Assembly (NCBI RefSeq): GCF_000423205.1
Contig: NZ_AUHN01000005.1
Span: forward strand, 186,001-250,000
Length of the DNA: 64,000 nt
Direction: 5' to 3'
DNA from: Jonesia quinghaiensis DSM 15701
GTDB taxonomy: Bacteria; Actinomycetota; Actinomycetes; Actinomycetales; Cellulomonadaceae
Shown here: piece after piece, positions 33,374-42,197 of the stretch
Numbering within the stretch: the first letter of the stretch is position 1
Layout of the letters: each line of letters opens with the position of its first letter
Translations under genes and position numbers: made by a program
Notes under the pieces: model-generated
Databases searched by the model: none
Seen by the model: only the letters and a program-made list of their open reading frames with translations
Told to the model about the DNA's origin: nothing

Positions 33374-36193
33374 ATGCGCGATCCTGCCCCCTGGTCTGCC
33401 CGCCCAGCACCTATGAGCATCGCGGCGCGAGCATCCGCCGTCATTCTTGCTCTAGTGTTGAGCGCAACCCCAGCATCGGCGCTACCTTTGCCGCCCTCAA
33501 TGTCCCCCGTTGCGCAGACCATAGCCACCCAACAACTAACGAACACCACCGCACACACCGCAGCAACACCAGGTATAGCAACAGATGTGCAGGCCAGCAT
33601 GGATGGTGAGCCGAGCGGAACCCATGTCATCGTGAATCTCTTCCAATGGAACTGGACATCGGTGGCACGTGAATGCACCCAGCAACTTGGACCAGCCGGG
33701 TACACCCACGTCCAGGTATCCCCACCACAAGAACACGTGCTCGGGGAGCAGTGGTGGACGTCCTACCAGCCAGTGAGCTACCGCATCGAATCGAAACTGG
33801 GCACCCGAGACGAGTTCGAAACCATGGTTGACACCTGCCGTGACGCGGGTGTGGGTGTGATTGCCGATGCTGTCATCAACCACATGAGTGGGTCACTTGA
33901 GGGCACTGGATGGGCTGGGACGCAATACTCGGAGGAAAACTACCCGGGCCCAGCGGGGCAATACTCTGCCGAACACTTCAACACCTGTAAAACAGAAATC
34001 AATGACTACAACAACCGTGACCAGGTGCAAAACTGCCGTCTTGTTGGCCTACAAGACCTTGCAACCGGGACACAATACGTCCAACAAGAAATTGCCGACT
34101 ACCTCGATGATCTCGCCTCGCTAGGGGTAGCAGGATTCCGCATCGACGCGGCCAAGCACATGCCCGCCGCGGATCTCGAAGCAATCAAAGCCGCAACCAC
34201 CACGGCCAAAAACCTCTACTGGGTGCACGAAGTCATCGGCTCCGGTGGAGAACCCATCCAACCCAGCGAATACCTGGGTTCTGGGGATTCCCACGAATTT
34301 AACTACGCTCGCACCCTCAAAGCGCGGTTTGGTGGGTCAATTGCAGATCTACAGCTCGTAGGTACACACCTTGCGTTGCTTCCCACAAACAATGCCGGGG
34401 TGTTCGTGGACAACCACGACACGGAGCGCAATGGCGAAACCCTCAACTACAAAGACGGCGAAAGTTACCTTCTCGCAAACGTCTTCATGTTGTCCTACCC
34501 CTACGGGCTGCCCAGCGTCTATAGCGGCTACGAGTTCGACGACTATGATCACGGTGCCCCACAAAACAGTGACGGCCTCATTGATGACGTCACGTGCGAA
34601 GACGGGGCATGGACCTGCATGCACCGTCACCCGGTCATCACAGCAATGGGCGGCTACGCGAAGCATGTGGCCGGTGAGCCCGTCACCGATTGGTCCACAG
34701 TCAATGACAATGTCATTGGGTACGGCCGTGATGACAAAGGCTTCGTTGTGATCAATAACTCCAGCGACAGTGTGACCCACACTTTCGAGACTTCTCTACC
34801 TGCTGGAACGTATTGCGATGTGCTCGCCACTGAATGCGACACCCTCCTCGTCAATGACCAAGGGACTGTCGAGATCACCGTTGCACCCAAATCAGCGGTT
34901 GCGTTGTCCACAGATAACGCCAGTGACCTCGAGCCACGGGACCCCACCGTGCCGGACACCGTCACGGTGTACTACCCAACAGCCGCGGGCTGGGATAACT
35001 ACTATCTCCACTACGGTGTCGGGGAAGCCTGGACAATAGCCCCCGGTGAGCAGATGCAACCTGCATGTGAAGGATTCGTCTCAGCGCAGATTGGCACCCA
35101 AGGCGAAGCGCCACACGTCACGTTCAACGATGGCGCAGGCACGTGGGACTCAAACAACGGGGCAAATTACACACTGACACGGGAACACACGACGATCCGC
35201 AATGGAGTCTCCCATGAAATGAACCCATGTTCCTTTGACCGGTCCGGGCAAACAACTGTCTACTACGCAATCAACCCCGGCTGGGCAGAACACAGGTTCC
35301 ACTACACCGTAGGACTACGCGGATGGACCCAAGTTCCCGGTGACCTCATGCACCCGGCCTGCGAAGGATGGGTAAAAAAGACTCTCAACACTGGGGGTGA
35401 AGACATTGAAGGAGTTTTCAACTCTGAAGGAATGGAATGGGACAACAACCAAGAGCAGAACTACCGGTTATCAGGGCGGTACGCCCACGTCAGTGACGGT
35501 ACAGTAACAGCCGGAAACCCCTGTGACGGCCAAGACGAACTGGAAGAACCAGCCGGTCCACAACCAGAACCCGAAGAACCCACCAACCCCGACTACACCA
35601 CCACCCGTATCTACTACCGACCAGCAGCGCAGTGGGCAAACACCTACATCCACTTCGGGGTGGCAGGAGGCGCTTGGACTGAGGTGCCTGGCATCGAAAT
35701 GGTGGCAACCTGCGACGGTTGGCTACGACATGACATTGACTCAGATGGGCGCCGTGTCCAAGCGACCTTCAACGACGGAGGCGACAATTGGGATTCCAAC
35801 AACGGTGCAAACTATCAAGTAACTAGCGAATCAGTCACTATCGACGGGGGAGTTATGGAAGAAGCTGATCCTTGCCCAGACACACAAACCCCACTGCCGG
35901 GTGATGGAACTGGCAGCGACGGAGAAGGCGACAGCCCCGATGCTGGTGCTGGTAGCGGGACTGACGGCAGTGCTGGAGAGGGCGCAACAGGTGCGTCCGG
36001 GGGCGACGTACCGACAGCCGTGCCGGAAGATCAGGTCGCAGGTGCCACCTCAGAACGTGCCGCAGGTGCCACAGAAGGGCTGGCAAACACGGGCCTAAAC
36101 TCGATGCTTCCACTTGCGGTTCTATTCCTCCTGCTTGCAGGAGGCAGCGCGGTTATTGCGGCGCGCCGCCGCTGGAGTGTGCTCGTTCCGTAA
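33374..36193 (+). CDS. Wall-anchored GH13 alpha-amylase with three CBM25-like modules
   Basis: A 939-residue secreted amylase hydrolysing alpha-1,4 bonds in starch. A long signal peptide ends near A-S-A (about 36). The GH13 domain (about 80–450) has catalytic Asp258 (F-R-I-D-A-A-K-H), Glu286 (W-V-H-E-V-I) and Asp349 (V-D-N-H-D). Three repeats of about 90 residues (about 528–618, 625–712, 735–825), each with Y-Y-x-x-x-x-x-W, P-A/T-C-x-G and F-N-D/S-x-G-x-x-W-D-x-N, are starch-binding CBM25-like modules. A Gly/Ser/Asp linker precedes L-A-N-T-G (903–907), a hydrophobic helix and an R-R-R tail: a class E type sortase signal. The start at 33374 follows GAGGAG; upstream GTG/ATG codons lack one. It is paralogous to the next gene. 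Confidence 0.92.
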   Translation: MRDPAPWSARPAPMSIAARASAVILALVLSATPASALPLPPSMSPVAQTIATQQLTNTTAHTAATPGIATDVQASMDGEPSGTHVIVNLFQWNWTSVARECTQQLGPAGYTHVQVSPPQEHVLGEQWWTSYQPVSYRIESKLGTRDEFETMVDTCRDAGVGVIADAVINHMSGSLEGTGWAGTQYSEENYPGPAGQYSAEHFNTCKTEINDYNNRDQVQNCRLVGLQDLATGTQYVQQEIADYLDDLASLGVAGFRIDAAKHMPAADLEAIKAATTTAKNLYWVHEVIGSGGEPIQPSEYLGSGDSHEFNYARTLKARFGGSIADLQLVGTHLALLPTNNAGVFVDNHDTERNGETLNYKDGESYLLANVFMLSYPYGLPSVYSGYEFDDYDHGAPQNSDGLIDDVTCEDGAWTCMHRHPVITAMGGYAKHVAGEPVTDWSTVNDNVIGYGRDDKGFVVINNSSDSVTHTFETSLPAGTYCDVLATECDTLLVNDQGTVEITVAPKSAVALSTDNASDLEPRDPTVPDTVTVYYPTAAGWDNYYLHYGVGEAWTIAPGEQMQPACEGFVSAQIGTQGEAPHVTFNDGAGTWDSNNGANYTLTREHTTIRNGVSHEMNPCSFDRSGQTTVYYAINPGWAEHRFHYTVGLRGWTQVPGDLMHPACEGWVKKTLNTGGEDIEGVFNSEGMEWDNNQEQNYRLSGRYAHVSDGTVTAGNPCDGQDELEEPAGPQPEPEEPTNPDYTTTRIYYRPAAQWANTYIHFGVAGGAWTEVPGIEMVATCDGWLRHDIDSDGRRVQATFNDGGDNWDSNNGANYQVTSESVTIDGGVMEEADPCPDTQTPLPGDGTGSDGEGDSPDAGAGSGTDGSAGEGATGASGGDVPTAVPEDQVAGATSERAAGATEGLANTGLNSMLPLAVLFLLLAGGSAVIAARRRWSVLVP

Positions 36194-36202
36194 TGCACAC
36201 CC

Positions 36203-36246
36203 GCACGATGCCCGCCCACCACTCCCACGGTCGGCGGGTATCGTGC
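36203..36246 (+). terminator. Terminator of amylase 1 (GCACGATG family)
   Basis: GCACGATGCCCGCC (36203–36216) pairs with GGCGGGTATCGTGC (36233–36246) except for one base. It shares the GCACGATG/CATCGTGC ends with several other hairpins in this window. Confidence 0.75.
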
Positions 36247-36440
36247 TGTTAAGACCATGCCCCGCTTCGGAAAAACACTAGACCCGCCATATCCATCATG
36301 CGAGATAACGTTTCATGAGTTTATTTCAGGTTCGACAGCAATCGATGACGCGATGCAAAAACAACCCACTTGGAAAGAGCAAACTCCCAGTTCACGGGGG
36401 TGTCAATGGTGAATCAAGTCGAATCTTGAAAATTACAAAG

Positions 36441-36454
36441 AAAACGGTTTGCAA
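36441..36454. promoter_or_regulatory. Candidate LacI/MalR-type site upstream of amylase 2
   Basis: AAAACGGTTTGCAA resembles the A/T-rich CG-centred operators of LacI-family sugar repressors and lies about 100 bases before the amylase 2 start. The interval 36247–36550 is AT-richer than its surroundings and holds no gene. Confidence 0.35.
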
Positions 36455-36550
36455 GGTGGGATGAATGGATTTCCATACTCGGTTTATGGTATTGCTCAAC
36501 GTGTTTTTCCGCCATATTCTCATGACGATCGCACTACTCAAAGGAGAGAA

Positions 36551-38596
36551 ATGCAAATCGATCATGGATCGCGCAAACTCGTGAAACGTGCCACCGGGTT
36601 ACTGGGGTGTCTCGCACTAGCGCTCGCTGCTGTTGTTGTACCAAGTAGCTCAGCTCAAGCAGGACCGCCGCAACGAAACGACTCGGACGTTATCTCAAAC
36701 ATGTTTCAGTGGACCTGGAACTCCATCGCCCGCGAATGTACTCAAGTCCTTGGTCCAGCTGGCTATGGGTATGTTCAGGTATCACCACCACAAGAGCATA
36801 TTCGTGGCAACCAGTGGTGGACTTCTTACCAGCCGGTGAGCTACAAAATCGAGTCAAAGTTGGGAACGCGGGCTGAGTTCAAGTCAATGATTGATACGTG
36901 TAACGATGCAGGTGTTGGGGTCATCGCTGACACTGTTATCAATCACATGACCGGTCAAACTGGTGGAACTGGTTGGGCAGGTACGCCATTCTCCACTGAA
37001 AGCTACCCCGGCCCAGAAGGCGGCTACAGCGCCCAAGACTTCAACACTTGCAAGCGCAACATCGCTAACTATGGTGACCGGTATGAGGTGCAAAATTGCC
37101 GCCTCGTCGGGTTGCAAGATCTTGCCACCGCGAAAACATACGTCCGTGAAGAGATCGCACGCTACCTCGATGATCTCGCCTCTTTAGGAGTTGACGGCTA
37201 CCGAGTCGATGCTGCTAAACACATCCCTGCAGCAGACCTTGAAGCCATCAAAGCTGCAACCACAACAGCGAAAAACCTCTACTGGATTCACGAGGTTATT
37301 GGAGCGCCTGGCGAACCTATCCAACCCAGTGAGTACCTAGGTTCAGGTGATTCTCACGAGTTTGGTTATGGGCGTGCCCTGAAAAGCGCCTTTGATGGAA
37401 ACATCGCTGAACTGCAAAACATCAATAATCGAGGGTTCCTTCCCAGCAACCGTGCTGGGGTTTTCGTCGACAACCATGACACCGAACGCAACGGCGAAAC
37501 CATGACCTACAAATGGGGTGCGAAGTACAAACTGGGAAACATCTTCATGTTGTCCTACCCCTATGGGAGCCCCTCAACGTACAGCGGGTACACCTTCACC
37601 AATTATGATGCTGGCGCCCCACAAGCGAGCAACGGCAAAGTAAACGACGCGAACTGTGACAACGCGGAATGGACCTGCGCGCACCGGTGGCCAGAGATCA
37701 AAAACATGGTCGGATTCCACAACACGGTGACCGGCACGTCCCTGCAAAATTGGCAGTCACCAGCGACTAATGTCATTGCCTACAGTCGCGGAAACAAGGG
37801 GTTCGTGGCGCTCAACAACACCAATGCGACAGTGAGCCGTGAGTTTTCAGCGAGCCTCCCTAACGGCACATATTGCAATGTCGTTGCCTCTGATACCTGT
37901 TCACAAACCTTCACGGTTTCAGGTGGGAAGGCGAGCGTTTCAATCCCTGCATTTGGTGGTGTGGCGTTACATGTTGGGGCGCTAGCAGAAGGCCCTGGCC
38001 CTGGCCCTGACCCTAGCGACAAAATGACCGTGTTCTACTCAACCGATAAGAACTGGAACACGTACAACGTGCATTACCGGATCGGTAGTGGTGCATGGAC
38101 AACTGCACCGGGGGAAAAGATGACACCTGCATGCACTGGTTGGGTGAAATCCACTGTCGCCAGTAACGGCCAGAACGTTACGGCGGTATTTAACAACGGT
38201 TCGGGGACGTGGGACAACAACTCCTCACGCGACTACGCTCTGACTGGTGCCGTTGCAGCGGTTAAGGATGGCAACGTCACGGCAGCTGATCCCTGTGCAA
38301 CGAATAGTAATAACTCAATGACTGTGTTCTATTCCACCGCAGCAAACTGGAACACCTACAACATCCACTACAGGGTGGGTAGCGGGGCATGGACTAGTTC
38401 ACCAGGAGAGAGGATGGCCCCAGCGTGCACTGGGTGGGTGTCTCGAACACTTACCTCCAACGGCAATAGTGTCACGGCAGTTTTTAACAACGGGTCAGGG
38501 GTGTGGGACAACAACTCTTCCCGTGATTACACGCTGACAGGTTCGGCTGTTCGGGTGTCTGGAGGGTCGGTGTCATCAGGTAACCCATGCAGTTAG
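36551..38596 (+). CDS. Secreted GH13 alpha-amylase with two CBM25-like modules
   Basis: A 681-residue secreted amylase. Signal peptide 1–37 (ends S-A-Q-A). GH13 catalytic residues are Asp220 (Y-R-V-D-A-A-K-H), Glu248 (W-I-H-E-V-I) and Asp310 (V-D-N-H-D). After a Gly/Pro linker (G-P-G-P-G-P-D-P), two near-identical CBM25-like repeats follow, each with V-F-Y-S-T-x-x-N-W-N-T-Y-N and V-F-N-N-G-S-G-x-W-D-N-N-S-S-R-D-Y. The catalytic domain closely resembles that of amylase 1, but there is no sorting signal, so this enzyme should be released. AAGGAGAG precedes ATG 36551. The pair gives one wall-bound and one free amylase. Confidence 0.93.
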   Translation: MQIDHGSRKLVKRATGLLGCLALALAAVVVPSSSAQAGPPQRNDSDVISNMFQWTWNSIARECTQVLGPAGYGYVQVSPPQEHIRGNQWWTSYQPVSYKIESKLGTRAEFKSMIDTCNDAGVGVIADTVINHMTGQTGGTGWAGTPFSTESYPGPEGGYSAQDFNTCKRNIANYGDRYEVQNCRLVGLQDLATAKTYVREEIARYLDDLASLGVDGYRVDAAKHIPAADLEAIKAATTTAKNLYWIHEVIGAPGEPIQPSEYLGSGDSHEFGYGRALKSAFDGNIAELQNINNRGFLPSNRAGVFVDNHDTERNGETMTYKWGAKYKLGNIFMLSYPYGSPSTYSGYTFTNYDAGAPQASNGKVNDANCDNAEWTCAHRWPEIKNMVGFHNTVTGTSLQNWQSPATNVIAYSRGNKGFVALNNTNATVSREFSASLPNGTYCNVVASDTCSQTFTVSGGKASVSIPAFGGVALHVGALAEGPGPGPDPSDKMTVFYSTDKNWNTYNVHYRIGSGAWTTAPGEKMTPACTGWVKSTVASNGQNVTAVFNNGSGTWDNNSSRDYALTGAVAAVKDGNVTAADPCATNSNNSMTVFYSTAANWNTYNIHYRVGSGAWTSSPGERMAPACTGWVSRTLTSNGNSVTAVFNNGSGVWDNNSSRDYTLTGSAVRVSGGSVSSGNPCS

Positions 38597-38694
38597 AGCT
38601 GAGTAACCACAGGTCTAAAGCCCAGTTCCATGAGTCTTGTCTCCCCGTAACGGGGCAGGCCACATGGTGACTGCTTGACCATTAGCCACACACA

Positions 38695-38730
38695 TGACGA
38701 TGCGCACCTACAGTTTGGTGCGCATCGTCA
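38695..38730 (+). terminator. Terminator of amylase 2
   Basis: TGACGATGCGCACC (38695–38708) and GGTGCGCATCGTCA (38717–38730) pair perfectly around an 8-base loop, followed by TATGTTT. It belongs to the same GATGC/GCATC hairpin family. Confidence 0.85.
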
Positions 38731-38845
38731 TATGTTTGGATGAAGATCCCTCTGATAACTGAAGGCGTGATTTAATCCTCGAGAGCGGTTCCACCTATGG
38801 ATGGGTGGAAGGCTATCAGAAATTCTTTTTGGAAGGGTTAGTGTC

Positions 38846-40546
38846 ATGTTGGAAACTCAGCGTGCCCGAGGTTTATGGGTGAGGGCAATGAAAGTAAGGC
38901 AGGCAGACAGCGAGCGAGCTGTACGGCTATTTGAAAAAGCTGTCCAGATAGACCCGACGATGGCAGACGCCTGGCTCGGTTTACACGTAGCGGGTAAACG
39001 TTGCGATGAAGAATTAAGCGCGATGGTGTTGAATGAAAAATTCTTCGGAGCAGAGAGGAACCGACATAAGCTGCCTTTGCAATCACGCTATGAATTGGTG
39101 CAAGACATATTAATGTACCGGTTGGAGACGCACCATGACTTATGGTGTGCTATTGCGAGTAGGCATATCGATAATGGGGACCTGAATGAGGCTCAGGCGG
39201 CCTTAAGGCGTGTTGAGGCTGATTCTGAGACAGCGAGACTTCTTCATGCTCGCCTCTCCTTGTTGAAGGGGGAGCGAGATGAAGCGCTGAGAATGTTCCG
39301 CTTTCAGTTTTCGGGTGATCCGTACATGGAAACCTATGCGCGATTAATGAGTGCAACTGTACTGATTTCTGAGGGAGTTTTGGCGCCAGCGACTGAGCAT
39401 CTCACTTGGGTTCTAAACTGTAACGCAATTACCGCATTGCACGCGGAGGCGAAGTATTATCTTGGTGTCATTGCTGAGTCTCAAGGAGATAGTGATCGTG
39501 CAAAAATGCTATACCATGAGGCATACGCTGAAAATCCACTACAGATGTTTAAAAGCGCGATTGAACGTTTTCGCGATGACGTAGTTTCAACCTTTGCGGA
39601 GGAAGCGCAAAAAGAGTTGACTCGCGTGGAAGCCCGTCGGAATAGTGGCGCTGAAAGGCTTGACGATCTTACAGAAGAAGACGCTGAAACAACAGGTGAT
39701 GTTCTTGCTGAACTTGATCGGCAAATCGGGCAGGAACAAGTAAAACGTCAGGTGCGCAAAGTGTTGGCGCAAACCAAGGCACAAGCTGCGCGTCAACGTG
39801 CAGGTCTGAGTAGTGAAGCGTTCAGTGAACACTTTGTCTTTACGGGGCCACCAGGAACCGGAAAAACGACCATTGCGCGAATGATTGGTCGCCTATACTG
39901 TTCTCTCGGGGTTCTAGAAAAGGGACACATCGTTGAAGCAACAAGAGCTGATTTAATCGGTCAGTATCACGGGCATACAACCGCGCAAACTTCAGAGATT
40001 ATTGATCGGGCGCTTGGTGGCATACTATTTATTGACGAAGCGTACTCTCTGCAGACTGAAGGGTTTATGCATGGTGATCCATTCGGGATGGAGGCTATTG
40101 ACACCTTACTCAAGCGTATGGAAGATGACCGTTCTCGCTTGGTAGTTATTGTGGCTGGTTATCAGGAACCGATGCATAAATTCCTTGATTCAAACCCAGG
40201 GTTACGATCGCGATTCACTACAACCATTGAATTTCATCCATACACCGTTCCGGAATTATTGGAGATCGCCCAACTGATGGCAGGGGATAGTGATAACAAA
40301 CTGCGTTCTTCTGCACTAAGTGAACTAGATGAGTATTTGCAAGGAGTGGAGGAAAGCGGTGGTTTTCATTCACCTTCTTTTGGTCATGCGCGAGCAGTTC
40401 GTAGCATCGTTGCCGAAAGCGCTGCTCAAAGAAATCTTCGAATCTTCGGAGACAACGATGGCGATGATCTTGAGGCAGAGGACCTATCCACCATCACAGG
40501 CGAGGATATTCGCGAGGCCGTAGCCATACAAGCACGAGGCCGATAG
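38846..40546 (+). CDS. EccA-like AAA+ ATPase with TPR-type N-terminus (CbxX/CfqX family)
   Basis: A 566-residue cytoplasmic ATPase. The N-terminal half (to about 265) is helical with TPR-like repeats (A-V-R-L-F-E-K-A-V-Q-I-D-P-T-M-A-D-A-W-L-G-L). The C-terminal half is a CbxX/CfqX AAA+ module with Walker A G-P-P-G-T-G-K-T-T (334–342), Walker B I-L-F-I-D-E-A-Y-S-L (about 393–402) and an arginine finger in G-L-R-S-R-F. This TPR plus AAA+ layout is that of EccA, the chaperone-like ATPase of type VII (ESX) secretion. No esx, ecc or PE/PPE gene is in the window, so it is an orphan. ATG 38846 is chosen for the GGAAGGG site; an upstream in-frame start would lack one. It is separated by its own terminator from the signalling operon downstream. 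Confidence 0.85.
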   Translation: MLETQRARGLWVRAMKVRQADSERAVRLFEKAVQIDPTMADAWLGLHVAGKRCDEELSAMVLNEKFFGAERNRHKLPLQSRYELVQDILMYRLETHHDLWCAIASRHIDNGDLNEAQAALRRVEADSETARLLHARLSLLKGERDEALRMFRFQFSGDPYMETYARLMSATVLISEGVLAPATEHLTWVLNCNAITALHAEAKYYLGVIAESQGDSDRAKMLYHEAYAENPLQMFKSAIERFRDDVVSTFAEEAQKELTRVEARRNSGAERLDDLTEEDAETTGDVLAELDRQIGQEQVKRQVRKVLAQTKAQAARQRAGLSSEAFSEHFVFTGPPGTGKTTIARMIGRLYCSLGVLEKGHIVEATRADLIGQYHGHTTAQTSEIIDRALGGILFIDEAYSLQTEGFMHGDPFGMEAIDTLLKRMEDDRSRLVVIVAGYQEPMHKFLDSNPGLRSRFTTTIEFHPYTVPELLEIAQLMAGDSDNKLRSSALSELDEYLQGVEESGGFHSPSFGHARAVRSIVAESAAQRNLRIFGDNDGDDLEAEDLSTITGEDIREAVAIQARGR

Positions 40547-40658
40547 ATGCATGTCCCACCTAACTATTGAGTTGAGCGATGCTTTGGCTGAATGAGGGTG
40601 TCACTGGCCCCATGTTCCATGTCGGGCGGGTGCCAATTACTTCAACGATCGCATACCA

Positions 40659-40694
40659 GCACGATGCGCGCCCACGGTTGGGTGCGCATCGTGC
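40659..40694 (+). terminator. Terminator of the AAA+ gene
   Basis: GCACGATGCGCGCCCA (40659–40674) and TGGGTGCGCATCGTGC (40679–40694) pair with one mismatch around CGGT and are followed by TTTATA. A second small hairpin CACCAC-TTT-GTGGTG follows at 40701–40715. Confidence 0.85.
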
Positions 40695-40901
40695 TTTATA
40701 CACCACTTTGTGGTGAGGGATCTGTTGTGCGTGGTCATTTACCGGGAAATTGGTTCCCCTTCGATATCTTGGTATTCGAGTAAACCTGCAGGTGGTGATG
40801 GAATAAGTACTGTGAAACGAGATTCATTCTGGCTGAGAGGGTGAAATATTTGACGCTGAAAGTTCTTTTCAGTTTTGGTAGCGTGACAGGTGGAAGGCAA
40901 T

Positions 40902-40951
40902 TCTCAACCATTGCTGGTTGAATGTGAGGTGTTCGCACGCCTCGGTTGAGA
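40902..40951 (+). promoter_or_regulatory. Leader with two competing folds upstream of the SpoIIE phosphatase
   Basis: TCTCAACC (40902–40909) can pair with GGTTGAGA (40944–40951), enclosing a GAGG/CCTC hairpin. Alternatively CAACCA (40905–40910) pairs with TGGTTG (40915–40920). The two folds exclude each other. It lies 47 bases before the phosphatase start in an otherwise gene-free 451-base gap (40547–40997). I do not recognise a known riboswitch class; c-di-GMP consensus features are absent. Confidence 0.35.
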
Positions 40952-40997
40952 TTGCACAGTTTCCCAGCGTCACGCTGTGGCGTGAAAGGGGTGTGTC

Positions 40998-42182
40998 ATG
41001 TCGTTACATCACGCTTCACCGTCAGAGGCTTCCGAAGCTGAACGTCGGCGCGCCTCAACTGTTCACGCGTTGAATCTCATGGGAACTCCGCACGAAGAAC
41101 GGTTCGATCGTATTACTCGTAGAGCAAGTGAAGTTCTCGGTGTGCCCATGGCTGCTCTCAACTTGATAGACAGTGAAAGTTTGTTTGTCAAGTCTGCCCA
41201 AGGGTATGAGCAGATGACCGTGCCGCGAGAAATGGCTTTGTGTGACACGACCCTGCGCACCACAGGAATTCTCAACGTTTCCGATGCTTCTCGAGATCCG
41301 CGTTTTGCTCATCTTCCGTTCGTATCAGGTCCAGAGGGTATTCGGTTTTATGCCGGTAAAAAACTATCGGTTGCAAATGGAGAATCAGTTGGTACTTTAT
41401 GCGTTTTCGATACAGAGCCTCATGAAATACCAGAAAAAACATTAGAACGTCTAGAAGAATTTGCTTTGTGGGCGGAGCGGGAGTTAGAAAACTCTTTTGA
41501 CCTCGACCGAGCTCGCCGTGTCCAACAAGCGATGCTTCCTGCTCAGCCAAAAGGTATCGAAGGGTACAGCGTGACGGGCGTTTGCCTGCCCCGTGGTGAT
41601 GTTGGCGGAGACCTTTACTGGTGGCGGCCCACGGATGACGGGTTGGTACTCATGTTGAGCGATGTGATGGGTAAAGGAACCGGCGCAGCTTTGCTCGCTG
41701 CGACCATCCGAAGCGCCGTGCGTGCGGTGCCTAGTGATGATCCACAGGAGATCCTTCGGCAGGTGGCACTTGATGTCGCGGACGACCTGCAAGACACAGG
41801 GACATTCGCCACCATGTTTTTTGCGAAACTCACTGCTGATACTGGCCAGTTGGACTATGTTGATGCCGGTCACGGGCTGACCTACATCTTGTCAGATGAT
41901 GGTAGTTACCGTCGTCTTGAAAGCCTAGATCTTCCACTTGGCATTGAACATTTTGACGGGTGGACCTGCCTGACAACTTCCCTTGAGCGCGGGGACACAC
42001 TTGTCAGCGTTACCGATGGCGTGCTTGATCATTACCCTGACACCGCAACAGCTATGGATGACATTGCGCGCAGTTTCCAGGGCAAGACGCCAGATTCCAT
42101 CATTGAATCAATTGTGCTGGCGCAAAGAAATGTATCTACCAGTGATGACATTACTGTTCTTGTTGTTCGACGGGACAGTTAG
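40998..42182 (+). CDS. GAF-domain SpoIIE-family protein phosphatase (PP2C type)
   Basis: A 394-residue cytoplasmic signalling phosphatase. A GAF sensor domain occupies about 30–165 (V-P-M-A-A-L-N-L-I-D then Y-A-G-K-K-L-S-V-A-N-G-E-S-V-G-T-L-C-V-F-D). A short helical linker with R-R-V-Q-Q-A-M-L-P leads to the SpoIIE/RsbU domain (about 188–392), with metal-binding D-V-G-G-D (201–205), S-D-V-M-G-K-G-T (221–228), a T-D-G-V motif and S-D-D-I-T. Such phosphatases dephosphorylate STAS anti-sigma antagonists. A STAS protein and an RsbW-like kinase lie two genes downstream in the same operon, so they are the likely substrate and opposing enzyme. The GAF ligand is unknown. The start follows GAAAGGGG. 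Confidence 0.92.
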   Translation: MSLHHASPSEASEAERRRASTVHALNLMGTPHEERFDRITRRASEVLGVPMAALNLIDSESLFVKSAQGYEQMTVPREMALCDTTLRTTGILNVSDASRDPRFAHLPFVSGPEGIRFYAGKKLSVANGESVGTLCVFDTEPHEIPEKTLERLEEFALWAERELENSFDLDRARRVQQAMLPAQPKGIEGYSVTGVCLPRGDVGGDLYWWRPTDDGLVLMLSDVMGKGTGAALLAATIRSAVRAVPSDDPQEILRQVALDVADDLQDTGTFATMFFAKLTADTGQLDYVDAGHGLTYILSDDGSYRRLESLDLPLGIEHFDGWTCLTTSLERGDTLVSVTDGVLDHYPDTATAMDDIARSFQGKTPDSIIESIVLAQRNVSTSDDITVLVVRRDS

Positions 42183-42197
42183 GGAGCGCATCGCACT

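Noticed and set aside
38846-40546. A type VII (ESX) secretion locus
   Set aside because: Only an EccA-like ATPase is present; no Esx, EccB/C/D/E, MycP or PE/PPE-like genes are nearby.
40547-40997. c-di-GMP riboswitch before the phosphatase/GT2 operon
   Set aside because: The gap has hairpins but none of the conserved GEMM core elements I would expect, so I list only a possible structured leader.
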